A stretch of 64,000 nucleotides of DNA, taken from the NCBI GenBank assembly GCA_000697355.1, contig JNEN01000834.1, positions 124,001 through 188,000 on the forward strand. Direction: 5' to 3'. The notes under the pieces are model-generated. The model saw nothing but the letters and a program-made list of their open reading frames with translations, made no database searches and had not been told where the DNA came from. Below are positions 21,268 through 32,222 of this stretch, in pieces. Source of the DNA: Syncephalastrum monosporum B8922. Taxonomy: Eukaryota > Mucoromycota > Mucoromycetes > Mucorales > Syncephalastraceae. Within the stretch, counting starts at the first letter, position 1; the number at the start of each line of letters is the position of its first letter. The position numbers were made by a program, and so were the translations under genes.

Positions 21268-22362
21268 CTATTTGCGCATTCTCTTCTTAAAGCGCTCGGC
21301 CACAGCCTCATCTGTTGCGGATTGCCGCCAATACTCTTTCCGCTCATGCGGATTAAAAATCTGCTTTTCAAAGTTCGCTGGTACCTCTTCTATAAAAGCA
21401 GTCGTCAGTGGTCGATCCGTGTCGTGCATATATACAAAGTAATGAGGAACATACCATCGTCTTCTGACTTTATGGGCGTCCCTTCGCTTTCCTCCTTCTC
21501 CAGCAGTTTCCGCTTAGCGCGTTCAGTATCCTCGATATTTCGTAATCGAACGCTGTGAATCGATAGTACAGTGAGTTATTCGCTATTCGAAGATGTGATT
21601 TGTTGAGCTTACTCGATACCGAGATCGACCTCGGGAATGGCTGTCAGCATTTGTGATGATAATTGAACACTTCCTTCCTCGACGGGCTAGAAAGATACAG
21701 ATAATAAGTCGATCGTTCCTCTTATTCTAACGAGGCAAAGCTTTACCTTTAAGCGATCCGGTATCTTGTAGAGCTCCTCGTACATATCAAGCGGGCCCTT
21801 ACGGCGGGCTTGTGCAATAGCGTCTTCTTCCTCTTTGGTCAACTCTCCGCGGCGTTTCCGCATTTCCTGCTCAATATATGCCATCATGTGTTTATCCACA
21901 TCAAGTGCATTGGTTTGTGTCGTAAAGGTATCCAGCTTAAGTTTCTTTTCGGGCACTTCGTCATCGGCTCTGGTGTCGGGCATACTATATTAGGTCTACT
22001 ATGCAAAGCAATCCAGAGACCACCATACCTTGCTGCACGGATAGCTTCCTTGTCAACGAAGCCGCCTGTCTTTAGTTTCCATGGATCGGGTGAGTCGTCT
22101 TGGGCTTTCTTCTTCTTCTTTTTGTCTGAGCCCTTTAATAATCTCTCTGCATCGACGCCGCCATGCTTGCGTCGGAGACGCCGCAGTTCTTGCAAGTCTT
22201 CAATGGTCTCGCTTTTCGAAATTTATTAGACTTGGCCTCAGGAAAAGCGTTTGTGTCTACTTGCCTAATGTTTTCAGTTGTGTCCTCGTTTGCACTGCCC
22301 TCATCATTGTCAGACTCGACGACCCTTTTGCGGTAATTCTTTTTACTTTTTGTGATGGGCAT
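21268..22362 (-). CDS. TLS1 / C9orf78 family protein (splicing-linked)
   Basis: Homologue of fission yeast Tls1 and human C9orf78, nuclear proteins that work with the spliceosomal helicase Brr2 and affect splicing of shelterin or other transcripts. Landmarks in order: basic N-terminus MPITKSKKNYRKR, acidic region, DPWKLKTGGFVDKEAI (family LKTGGMVD motif), HMMAYIEQEMRKRRGE, then SSQMLTAIPEVDLGI, which is the strongest family block, and a C-terminal ATDEAVAERFKKRMRK. Six or so exons are needed. The ATG at 22362 was chosen over an in-frame one at 22401 because known members start with MPxxRK-like sequence. At ~290 residues the length matches. The 3' end is near the alpha-actinin 3' end (convergent, 130 bp). 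Confidence 0.8.
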
Positions 22363-22519
22363 TACGAAAGAGGAGTTGAATGAGGAGCTAAGCTCAGCCA
22401 CTGGCTATCGCTTCTTATGCTGATTCTTTGCCTGCCTCTAGGAAAGCGCATTATTTTCCATTGATTTAAACATATCACCATAACGACGCAAATGCCACCT
22501 ATGCGTAATATCTTAACAG

Positions 22520-22740
22520 ATGCTTGGCCCAGCTAAACCTAACGAGCGATATAACATTCGTTCACTCATCTCACTGTCTTCCCCGTTGGTCTGTGCACCT
22601 CACAACACCGCCGCCGTCGACCTTTTGCAAAACCATTTGGAGCGATATGGTAAGCATGCTTAGTAAATCTTTATATTACAGGAAAGATAGCGCACAAATA
22701 CTATGAGAGAAGTACACGTACAACCAAAAGAAATCTATAG
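22520..22740 (+). CDS. Candidate small spliced protein of unknown function
   Basis: ATG at 22520 opens 43 codons ending ...LLQNHLERYG at a GTAAGC donor (22650). A TTATATTACAG acceptor ends a 32-nt intron at 22681, and the frame then reads on through a basic stretch (HKYYERSTRTTKRNL) to TAG at 22740, about 63 residues in all. Unspliced, the frame stops after three more codons. The intron is shorter than others in the window, which weighs against it. The stop sits 3 bp from the NADH dehydrogenase stop on the other strand. No family is recognised. Confidence 0.25.
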
Positions 22741-22743
22741 GGA

Positions 22744-24763
22744 TTAGATGGTGGAGATATCTCTGCCAAACAGGGCACGCTTGGTCCAATCAATGCTGAG
22801 GTTGACGCGCTGCCGCATGCTGACTTGCTGGCTCCAGTACACACTACGCCAGAGATACATGGCCCACAGTCCGCCAACCATGTGCATACCCCAGTTGAAC
22901 TCGCCGACTGCCGTGTTACCAAGATATGCAAGTGTACCCAGGTAGTTATAGCTGAAAGGTTCGATGCATTTGTCTGCTCTCGAGTCCGCCAACTTGGACA
23001 GGGTCTTGCCCAGGTACGCACCTTGCTGGCTAGCTACTTGAGCCGTCTATTGAAACGAAGGGAAAAAACAAATGAGCATCTCGAAATCAAAATCCCTTTT
23101 CTCAAAATTACCGCAGGTAGATGAGTCACTTTTGAATCGATATCGTGCAACATGATACGCATTTCTTCCAAATCCAGGCGTCCGTTTTTGTCTTTATCGT
23201 AGGTATTGAAGAGCTCCATCATTTCGCCCAAATGCTGCTGAGTGAGAGGAAATCTGGTACGGATATCATGAACGGCTGTACAGAATTCTTCAAAAGTCAG
23301 TAGACCGTCATGAGCCTTGTCTGCCCGGTGGAATATATCCATGATATGTTCGAGTAGTCGAGGGTTTTCGATTGTTGCGCAGTCGCCGATCGCAAATACC
23401 GAACCATCCGGAATGCCTTTGACGCGCAGATACTCATCTGTTTTGATGCAGCGTTTGTGCACTTGTGTTCCGAGCTTCTCTGCCAAACGTTCCGCGAAAG
23501 GCGTCATCGCTAAAAAGCGTCTGAGTCAGTAACACGATAGCGTCCCTGCATATGAAGACATCGGCCAATGCTGTATTACTCACCGATACCAGTTGACCAC
23601 ATGCAAAGACCGTAAGGCACCTCCTTGAAAACCGGTGGATCCGTGTTTGTTAGCTTGTAAATGACTTTGTCTGGCTCAATGCGCGATACGCGTGCATTTG
23701 TAACAACATTGATCTGCGCACGGCTGAAACGGCGTTCCGCAAATTCAGAAATTTGGACGTCAAACGTATTAAGAATGTGGTCACGGGACTGAATGATGGT
23801 AACTGAAATATCTTCACGTAGAAGTTTGGGAAACCACTTGACGAGGTCTTCATTCATCCAGTCATATAACTCGGCAGCGAATTCGACACCCGTAGGCCCA
23901 CCGCCACAAACAACGAAGCTCAGCAAACGTTTGCGCTCTTCGGGGCTTGTGGTGGGTAAGACAGCCTTCTCGACGTTTGACGTCACCTTTCGGCGAACAT
24001 CCATCGCATCACGGATGGTCTTTAAACGATGAGTGTGTTCGATGCCGTCCACACCGTGCGTGATACTTGTGGATCCAACGGCCAGGATAACGCGGTCGTA
24101 AGGTACATAGAAGCTCTTGCCTTCATTCCCATCGCTACCGTGGCTCTGCACCTCGACTAGATTGTTTTCCAGATCGATATCCACTGCCCGTGCTTCCAGA
24201 AAGTGAGCGCCTGCACGGAGGGCAATCTTGCGTAATGGCTCTAGCAGTGATCGCATTTCAAGGGTACCCTATATATGTGAACGCATAAGGCATTCCATCT
24301 CTGTTTTCCTCTCCATATGTCCACATACCACTGTCGCACTCGGGAGCAGAGGCGTAAAGAGAAAGTAGTTGTTGTCACTAATCAGTGTTATGTTGTACTT
24401 GTCCTTGTCAATGTTCTTCAAAACTGATACTGCGCCCCATCCGCCGCCGACCACGACGAGTCTCGGCTTGTCGAGATTTGTTTCGTGCTCGACATCATCG
24501 TCGATTTGATGTGTCACTATAGGCAATCCTTTCGCACCTCCTTCGACAGGATGGATGGCCAGTTGAGGTACGCGCGCATGTGCGCCTCGAGCATCTGCAA
24601 CGTACTCCTCATCGCGAAGCAAGTAATATGCCAAACCGCCTACGCCTCCAAAGCCGCCTATTGTCCACAGCGCTTTCTTCGCTTTGACTTGATTTCTGGT
24701 CGAGGTCACTGTAGCGAATCCACGACGGCCAAGTGTTCCTAGGCCCTTCCTCCAGAATTGCAT
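22744..24763 (-). CDS. Alternative (type II) NADH dehydrogenase with EF-hands
   Basis: Rotenone-insensitive NAD(P)H:ubiquinone oxidoreductase of the mitochondrial inner membrane; the EF-hand subtype is external and Ca2+-regulated in fungi (NDE1/NDB-like). The presequence (MQFWRKGLGTLGRRGFATV) is followed by a hydrophobic segment (GGFGGVGGLAYYLL). The FAD dinucleotide fold reads LVVVGGGWGAVSVLKNI, and the NADH fold reads FVVCGGGPTGVEFAAEL. The insert contains two canonical EF loops, D-K-A-H-D-G-L-L-T-F-E-E and D-K-D-K-N-G-R-L-D-L-E-E. The C-terminus has the membrane-associating WAMYLWRSVYWSQQVS and ends FGRDISTI. Four exons are visible with introns near 24260-24330, 23510-23580 and 23040-23115. 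Confidence 0.93.
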
Positions 24764-26841
24764 CAGAATATACCAAAAGTAAAGAAATGGAAGATAAATT
24801 CTTATGAAACCGGATCCCAGAGAAATTCATACCGGGGATGATGGAAATTTCTGCGTTATTTTTGGGGTTTGACGTCTTTCTTTGCACATTTCTACCGTTT
24901 TCAAAGCTGCCCGTGCACGCCACTAGTCCATCTCAAGAGCCCATCCTTTGGGACCGGACTACAAACGTATCTTTAGAAAAACGCCAGTCGCTACTATGTG
25001 ATGCTACAATGACGCATTCCGGGATTTCGACCATGTCAAAGGCAGTCCAAGAGGGGCAATAGTCGCAATGGTATACATGACTTCTGGCATATGCATACAT
25101 GTGTACTTGACGGGTGATCGTCCATAATACGAGTTGTTTAGTTTGTTTATGCTGTGAGACATGCAAAATTTCCCATCCCGGTATCCCTTTATTCGGGTTT
25201 CCTCTCGGGTATCCCGAGCCATGATAACGATATAAACTCTTTTATCACTCTTGCTTTGTCACACGTTTTCAGTTGAGTGCACAAAGTTTTGCCATCGTCT
25301 GGGATGGAAAGATTACGCCATTTCCCGCAGCATTCATGATATCCCCGCCACTTAGATTGGGACTACGTAACTGGTCTGTGCGTTTTCATTCTTTCAGTCA
25401 TTAGCTGGCTGCGGGTCAAGAATCATCCGTATCGGAGTTCATCATCCCAGAGTTCATCATCGAACCCAGAGGGACTGTTAAACCGATGGATAAGACGTGA
25501 TGTGTTATCTGGAGTATACGATAGGATTGGAAGATGGTGCAGGCATCAGGTGATATGCATGGCAGCTTCTAATTTATAACTTTATTGGGTAATCTAGTTT
25601 GTACATACATCGTTGCACCATGAATATTCTCGTATTATAAAGCTATAGTAAGAACGTATATATGCCTTCTCTGTTCGTGATAAACTGAAAGCCGAGACTT
25701 TGGCCCCGGCGAATCAATGAGCATATCTTCAGGTAGTGCTCGGCTACGTTATCCTAGTCAAGCAGTCGCGTGCGTTTTTATCGCAAAGCTACATCCACGC
25801 TGTCGCTTTTTAGACATTTAAACCGTATATGAGAGTGTATGAGTGTAAAGCAGCTTCAGTATCCAACTCACTTCTACAAAAACTCTTTTTCAAGGAACTT
25901 GATCATCTTTTCTTTAAAAAATACGGATGTAGATGATGTAGCTGCAAATGAGCGCTCTTTTTTTTTGGAGAACCGTTCGTGTTGTGTACGTCGATTTCGT
26001 CATGCATCATCAAGGAAGATCTATGTACATATTATACATGATATAGAGGATCCCGTCCTATCGCACCATGATGCATGCAGGATGGCCTCATTCTATCCCT
26101 GTAGATCTCTTGCGCACAAAACTTTTTTATGGATTGCATTTTACATTTCATGTGTTGCTATTCTCGTCTCATAAACCTGTTGAGACTAAATCTGATAGAA
26201 TCATAAGCCCTGAAGTAACGATACAAACAAGGCAAAAGATACTTTCAAGCACATTATATGGCCTCTGTGTTGCTGGTATTGAAAATGGCGGCATGCTTAT
26301 CCTCATTAAAGTCTCAGCTTTCCGACAGACTAAAGACAATAGCAGCACCAAAATTTTTTTCTAAAACTAAAAGACCGCAGTACAGAAAATACAAGACCAA
26401 TGCATAGTCGCCTCGACCCAAGCGGACAAATAATTGTCATGCATGTGTTGAGGTCGTATTTCTCTGATCGAAGTCACCGCATTGCAGCCGCGTTACATGG
26501 TCATCTCGTGCATGAGGATATGGTGGGCTTCATGTACAGCACGTTATGTGCTTATGGCATAAACGATCAAGGTAGCACACAAAGGAGCAGGTCCGTCTTT
26601 TTTTGTGTCGCCATAAAAAAAAGAACTTTGTGCGTCCTGACTTGCACGGCCATGTGGCCTTTCCGATTGGTGCTTCTTCATATCAAGAGCCTCAATTTGA
26701 CGGCTTTTTCTTTTTCATATAAATATCCCTGTCCTTCTTTTTATACAACTCTCAGCTATTTTTCACCTTTCTCCTTCTTATCCTCTCTCCTCTCATACTC
26801 ACGTCCTCATATCCTCATATATCGTCTACACCAACGCTGCT
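24764..26841. other. Intergenic, 2.1 kb
   Basis: Between divergent NADH dehydrogenase (-) and arrestin (+) genes. AT-rich, with no repeat of note. A plus-strand frame at 26400-26580 (starting MHSRLDPSGQ) looks protein-like for ~60 codons but has no supporting signal. The last 130 bp hold a TATA box and a pyrimidine-rich leader of the arrestin gene. Confidence 0.55.
26718..26725 (+). promoter_or_regulatory. TATA box of the arrestin gene
   Basis: TATAAATA, 117 bp before the ATG, followed by a long C/T-rich stretch (26730-26830). Confidence 0.5.
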
Positions 26842-28152
26842 ATGGCTCCTCAGCACCCAGCCAACGAACTCACCATCCATCTCGAGCAGCGTTCACTGAT
26901 CCTTCGCGGCGAGTGTAGTGACTCTACTGGATGTGTCCTTCGCGGTTGTCTAGTGCTTCGTAACCAACAATCACTACGCATCAAATGTATCAAGCTGAAA
27001 TTCTCGGGCAAAATGCGTGCAGAATGGAATGAACGTAAGCCACATCATTATCGGTGCATATCGTCAACGTTGCATGGTAAACTGATATCATAATTTCTTA
27101 TTTTAGGGCATCAATCAGGACAACGAAACCACAAGGTCAAAAAGACTATCATGGAGCATTCATGGGAATTCCTTTCTCCACCTACGCAGGGAAAATACCA
27201 TCTCCTGGACAGTGGAGACCGCCGCTATCCCTTTGAGCTGGCCCTGCCTGGCGGACTTCCTGAGACCTTGGAAGGCAATGCTTATCGCGGGGTGGCTTAC
27301 AAGCTGAAGGCCGTGGCCGAGCGATCAACCTTTATGGCACATAATATCACCGATACCCAACCTGTTCGTCTCTTGCGCCAGTTACACTGTGATCCTCTGC
27401 CCGCACGCATAGCTTCTGCAGATGAGCGTTTGTGCCATGAAGTAGTCACCAGTCACAGGGCTGTACGGCGCGGCGACCGAGTGCCTGTGGATGTCTATCT
27501 GATGGCTCGCCAGCCTGGCTGGCGCCTACGCTACATCACGGGTGTCATGAAGGAGTACACGACGTTCCTAAACAGCCTGACTGAGACGCGCATCCTCCGT
27601 TTCTTTCGCGATGAAGAGACGGGCCCCCACTTTCGTGGCGTCTCTATGGACGAACATCTACACAAGCCACTTGAGTTTGTGGTGCCGCGTACGTTGCGTT
27701 CAATCCAATGTGACACGTCGAACGGCCTCTTCCGCATTAGTCACAAACTGCAATTCACGATCTCCCTCATCAACGACTCAGGGGATATTGCGGAGATACG
27801 TGAGTGCCTCCCCATCTTGGTGGCCGACGACACGCTGGTGGATGCAATGCAGGAAAGCGCTGAAGCATTGGGCGACCTTATACTGCCTACATATGAAGAC
27901 GCACAACGCTGCGCGCCTTATATCCCTGCACTCGAGATGCACCTTGATAGTCCCACGAGCTCCACGGCGTCCACGCCCACTGAAGATTTCGACGATTGGC
28001 TTGCTATGCCGCAGCTCCAAGCTCAACCGCCCTTTTGCCAGGAGCAGCTCTACTCAGCCCTTTGCCGCGTCCCTTCTTATCACACAGCGCTCCGATCTAC
28101 AGACTCTTTAATACCTGACGGCCTGCCGTCCTACGATGCGTTAGTAGCATAA
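26842..28152 (+). CDS. Alpha-arrestin (ART-type ubiquitin-ligase adaptor)
   Basis: Arrestin-domain adaptor that, in the family, recruits Rsp5/NEDD4-type ligases to plasma-membrane transporters. Two exons: 26842-~27033 and ~27107-28152. The N-terminal arrestin fold shows LTIHLEQRSLILRGE and GCVLRGCLVL, then IKCIKLKFSGKMRAEW; after the intron the segment RRYPFELALPGGLPETLEG is a typical arrestin_N turn. The C-terminal fold spans GDRVPVDVYLM to ISHKLQFTISL. The tail has two Pro/Tyr motifs, LPTYEDA and LPSYDAL; classic WW-binding motifs are PPxY, so these are variants. At ~410 residues it is short for yeast ARTs but normal for the group. Confidence 0.85.
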
Positions 28153-30396
28153 TCATCGAACCACATTATTTCCATTCATCCGCATCCAAGTTTACTTGCA
28201 TATCTGTATACACCCACATGCATTATACTATTCTCCATTAAAATGTTCCTTTTGTAAATAATATAATTCTTTTTCAGAATTTGACATGCATGGGAAATCA
28301 GGGAAAAAGAGATCGACAGCGCATGCGCATATCTGTTCACCCCTTGTTAAAGTTTGACTTTTAACCGAGCACTTGAGATCGACATCGCACTTTTTAAGTT
28401 CAGTGTTACACTTATCACTGTCTTTAGCTTTTGGAGCGTCTAAGTGTGGAAGTACTGCATTTTTCCCCAATTTTGTGTGACACATTGTGATTTCCCGCAT
28501 TTTCCAAAGTGGGTAAATTTTTTAGAGTAAGCTATCTTACCTATACACCGGCACCACGTAAGCATACCTATAGAATAATGACGTCTAGAATGTGAAACAT
28601 AGAGAAGACTGTAATTCATGTTCGAGTAATCTAATAAAGTAGGAGAGAAACTAGAATATCAGAAGGGGCAGCAAATAATGCAGCAGCTCACATTTTGCAG
28701 GCAAAAATGCAGCCCTCTTCTACAGCAGAAATAACTCTTCCACAAACGACATGCATAACATTAGCAAAGCGAAGAATTGCATCCTGCCCCTTCCCCTATA
28801 CTTATATGCCTTTGAATTCTCTATTGCGTTATACGTACGTACGTCTACACGCTGCCATGACGACATTGTACGTATTTGAAAGCTTATATGTACACTTCAG
28901 GTCGTCATCCATTGATCACATGATTCAGCTCCCGTGAACAGGTGCTAGTAATCTCCCCTGCTTTATTTTCTTCCTGTCCCTGAGCACCGTGCCTTCTGTA
29001 TGTGGAGGATTTTGTAAATGGATACTTCTGTCTCATTCAGAAATCCAATACCATACACGACGTCATCAAAGCAGCAAAATCGACTGACTTCATATTTCCT
29101 ACTTTCCGATTGAGCTAAAATGTTATACATAGTATAAAACGCATAACCAGGATTCATCTATCTATCTACTCTCGATTAAAAATATGCTGAAGACTTTACT
29201 CCGAAAACTCATAGGAAAAATAGGCAAATAATACAAAAATAAGACCACAAGGAAATCGGCTGTGATGTGTCTTTTCTGACATCATTCTACATATACCATT
29301 ATACAAGTAGTCCCTTTAATGAGATACAGGTTGTATGTATTCGGTATCTACGTACTGTATACGGTATGTATATCGGCATACACATAGCGGAAAGTCTTGC
29401 AACATGATTTTCACTCAATGTTCCTATCGACAACTGGGTACGAAGCCCATGACAAAGGGGTCTGGGGCCTCAGGCCCGGCTAGCCTTCGACTCGGACAGG
29501 AGAGACCCGAAGAACAAGTGCAAGCTGTGATGACCTGTAGCTGCAGGCTAGGGGAGTCAGCCGCAAAAGACGCAGCTTGGAGGGTTACGAATAACTACAG
29601 CAAAGAGATCGCGAAGCTAGCTGTTTTATGGAATATCATACACCGGCGGCTGATACGGTTCTTTTTATGTTCCAGCATGATATGAAGCCATAAAGCCTGA
29701 TCTATGCACTGCTCTACCATAAATTTACGTGGCTATCATTATTAGTTGACAGATATATAATGACCATATGCTATCATCTCAAAACGATGACTCGGCTGCA
29801 TTGATTCTTCTTATCCTTTATTCTTGCGCGTGCCATTCAACGAGATACAGAGAGGACAGATAAGAATATTAATATTTGACACGTCTTCTGGAGAGAACAT
29901 ACGGCATCAACATTTCGTAGGGTAGTTACGTGCTTATAATGATGCACTTATAACCATAAATCTTTTGTATGTACTTGTCAGGAAACGATTTTACTTCAGA
30001 GTAAATAAGAAGAAAGCAGACTCGCATCGATGGACTTCCACGCGAAAAATAAACCGCGTATACCAATGGGAAAAAGTACGCAGGAAAGAACAGACGGCTA
30101 GCGAGCAAGATTCTGGCTTCCTATTGATATAAGAAAAACAGAGATCCGGATAGCAGGACGGCGGAAATTTACTTGGGCGACCAAGATTCGACACCTGCGT
30201 TGTGTGCGGGATTTAATTATTAGCTTGCGTTGTCGTTAAGAGTGGTACCATAAAGACAAATTGTTTGCAGCATTTTTCCAACTGTAATTACTGTATGAGG
30301 TAATAGGCTGACAGGTTTGTATTAATAAAAACTTTTTTTTTTTTGCAGAAAATAAGTAAAAGTGCACAGTAATGAATTAATTACTCAATGCTGTTC
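28153..30396. other. Intergenic, 2.2 kb, with a GC-rich island
   Basis: Mostly AT-rich spacer between the arrestin (+) and ERG4 (-) 3' ends. It contains a short (ACGT)n run near 28833 and the GC-rich structured island at about 29440-29620, listed separately. No protein gene is seen. Confidence 0.6.
29389..29666 (+). ncRNA. Candidate structured RNA (RNase P/MRP-like features, unproven)
   Basis: A GC-rich island in AT-rich spacer holds nested complementary arms. GGGTCT (29458-29463) pairs with AGACCC (29503-29508) around an inner GGGCC-TCA-GGCCC hairpin (29465-29477). CAAGCTG (29521-29527) pairs with CAGCTTG (29573-29579) around CCTG/CAGG (29534-29546) and GGCT/AGCC (29546-29562). GGAAAGTC at 29389 and ACAGCAAAGAG at 29597 recall the CR-I and CR-V elements of RNase P/MRP RNA, with TCTTGC and GCAAAGA able to pair across them. 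A T5 run at 29662-29666 could end a Pol III transcript. Strand and identity are inferred from these motifs only; the ends are guesses. Confidence 0.3.
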
Positions 30397-31980
30397 TTAG
30401 AAAACGTAGGGGATAAAAATGTACGGCACACGCTCGCAGTATCTCTCCCAGTCCTTGCCATACTTCTTGGCACAGCGCTCCATGTCACGAGAGACGCGGT
30501 GAGTCAAGACGCAGACGAAGAAGCAGAAGTAGAAGTAAGGCAGGAACGAGCCGAAACCGGTGATCAGACCCCAAGAAATGGCCATCATCAAGTCAGCGGT
30601 GTAGTGAGGCTTGCGGGCAATACCCCACCAGCCAGAAGTAAGGAGCAGGTTGCCATGCTCGGTACGGATGTACGAAGGGTTCTTGATGTGGCCCCAGGGC
30701 AGCTGGGGGAAAGCCTTGCGGGTGATGAACGAGCCATTCTGCTCCATACGGAATCTATTCTTCTGAGAGTTGCCAGTGTCGAAAACGTAGTAACCAGTCA
30801 AAAGGAGGACGTAGAGGAAGATGGTGTAGGGAAGCGAATGGGTGATAGCGGTGCCGGTGGTAAGTTCGTACTTCATCATGTACACGGAGGCGTAGCAGTA
30901 AGTGAAGGGGACACCAGCCATGTTCCAGAAGATCAGCATGAAACCTAATTAAAGAGGACTGATATCAGTACTGTTGCCTCTGACCATGGAAATTTTCTCT
31001 TGTACATACCGTCTTTCTCATAAAACATATCCCACGAGGTGGGAATGCACTCTTCACCCTTCTGGCAGGCATTGACGTACAAGAAATGGGCAAGGACCAT
31101 GAAGCAAGCGGGAGCGGTGACATAGCCACGGGTTTCGTACTGTTTGAGGAGGCAAGAAAGCGAAATGTAGAACAGAACGGGCCAGGGAACGCGGATCTCG
31201 GCCCACATCTTGAGATCAACATGGCCGATACGAGGGTTCAGGACAGCACCCATGAAGTAGTCATAGAAGAAGTTGCCCGACATGCGGTGCTGGGTGCCAT
31301 TGATCATGCTGCAAATGTAGACGAGGGTGGTCATGGTGAAGCCCCAGATAATGGCGACGGACATAATGCCACCGAAATTGTCGATAATCTCGGTCAAACG
31401 GAAGATATGAGTGACGTGGAGAACAGCGGAGACGATCAGAGTCAGGTACCAGGCGGAGAGGCCGTTGCAGAGGTACTTGAGCTATTATTTGTTTGTGTAC
31501 GTATTAGGATTTGGCTCTGCATGTGAATTCGACCCCGGTCTTTCTAGGACATGATTGTATACTTGCCTTCTTGCCCTTCATGGAAGGAATAGCGAGACCC
31601 TCGACGACCGGGCCGGGCATGATGTAGGCGAGAATGAAGGAGAAGAGGACGTAGCCCATGTAGATTTTGACAGCTGTCAGAGACGGGTACGCGCCCTCCT
31701 TGACCTTTGCCCAGAGCTCATTCAGGACAAACTCCTTGATGCCATCGAGCGTGAACGAGTCGGGGACGATCATCTTGCCCTGATGGTACTCGAGGGTCAC
31801 CCAAAAGTAGTACATGAGGGCAGGGAAGCCAAGCATCATGGCACACACGCCGACGGGGCCACCGAATTCATAGACGATTTCCTTGTCAAGCTTGACATCG
31901 AGGGCGGTGAGATCCGACTTGAAGAGGGGGACACCGTTCGCGTTGACCTTCTCGGCTGGTTTCTCGGCGTCTTTTGCCAT
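30397..31980 (-). CDS. ERG4: Delta(24(24(1)))-sterol reductase
   Basis: Last enzyme of ergosterol synthesis, reducing the C-24(28) double bond with NADPH in the ER membrane. Three exons: 31567-31980, ~31004-31481, 30397-~30945. The protein has many hydrophobic helices and the sterol-reductase C-terminal signatures: YYVFDTGNSQKNRFRM, FPQLPWGHIKNP, then LLTSGWWGIARKPHYTADL and a C-terminal VPYIFIPYVF. The ARKxHYTxD pattern favours ERG4 over the C-14 reductase ERG24, which has SRHPNYLGD-like sequence. At ~470 residues it matches yeast Erg4. Intron 1 (31482-31566) starts GC instead of GT (AAG/GCAAGT); reading SMKGKK directly into LKYLCNGLSAWYL restores the family sequence. A minus-strand TATATAAA lies at 32193-32200. 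Confidence 0.9.
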
Positions 31981-32192
31981 CCTTTCTAGAGGAGGTTTGA
32001 AGGAAAAGGAAAAGAAAACGAAGTAGAAAGGAAAAGAAAGGAAAGAAAAAGACCGCGGCACGCGCCAGGCGACCTTATTATCTTCTTCCAATGTGTCACG
32101 GTCCCGCACACCGACGCGGAGGGAATGCCCGCGCCTCGTCGGTCATTCCCTCCACTCATCCTGGAGCTTGCTTATGTCAAAAAATCATGCTC

Positions 32193-32200
32193 TTTATATA
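32193..32200 (-). promoter_or_regulatory. TATA box of ERG4
   Basis: Minus-strand TATATAAA, about 213 bp before the ERG4 ATG. The leader between it and the ATG is purine-rich on the plus strand (C/T-rich in the sense strand). Confidence 0.45.
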
Positions 32201-32222
32201 GTGTTCGAATATTCAGAACATT

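Noticed and set aside
30388..30948. Plus-strand open frame of 186 codons over ERG4
   Set aside because: Antisense of the membrane-protein exon; hydrophilic, Glu/Val/Arg-rich product typical of the reverse complement of a hydrophobic protein.
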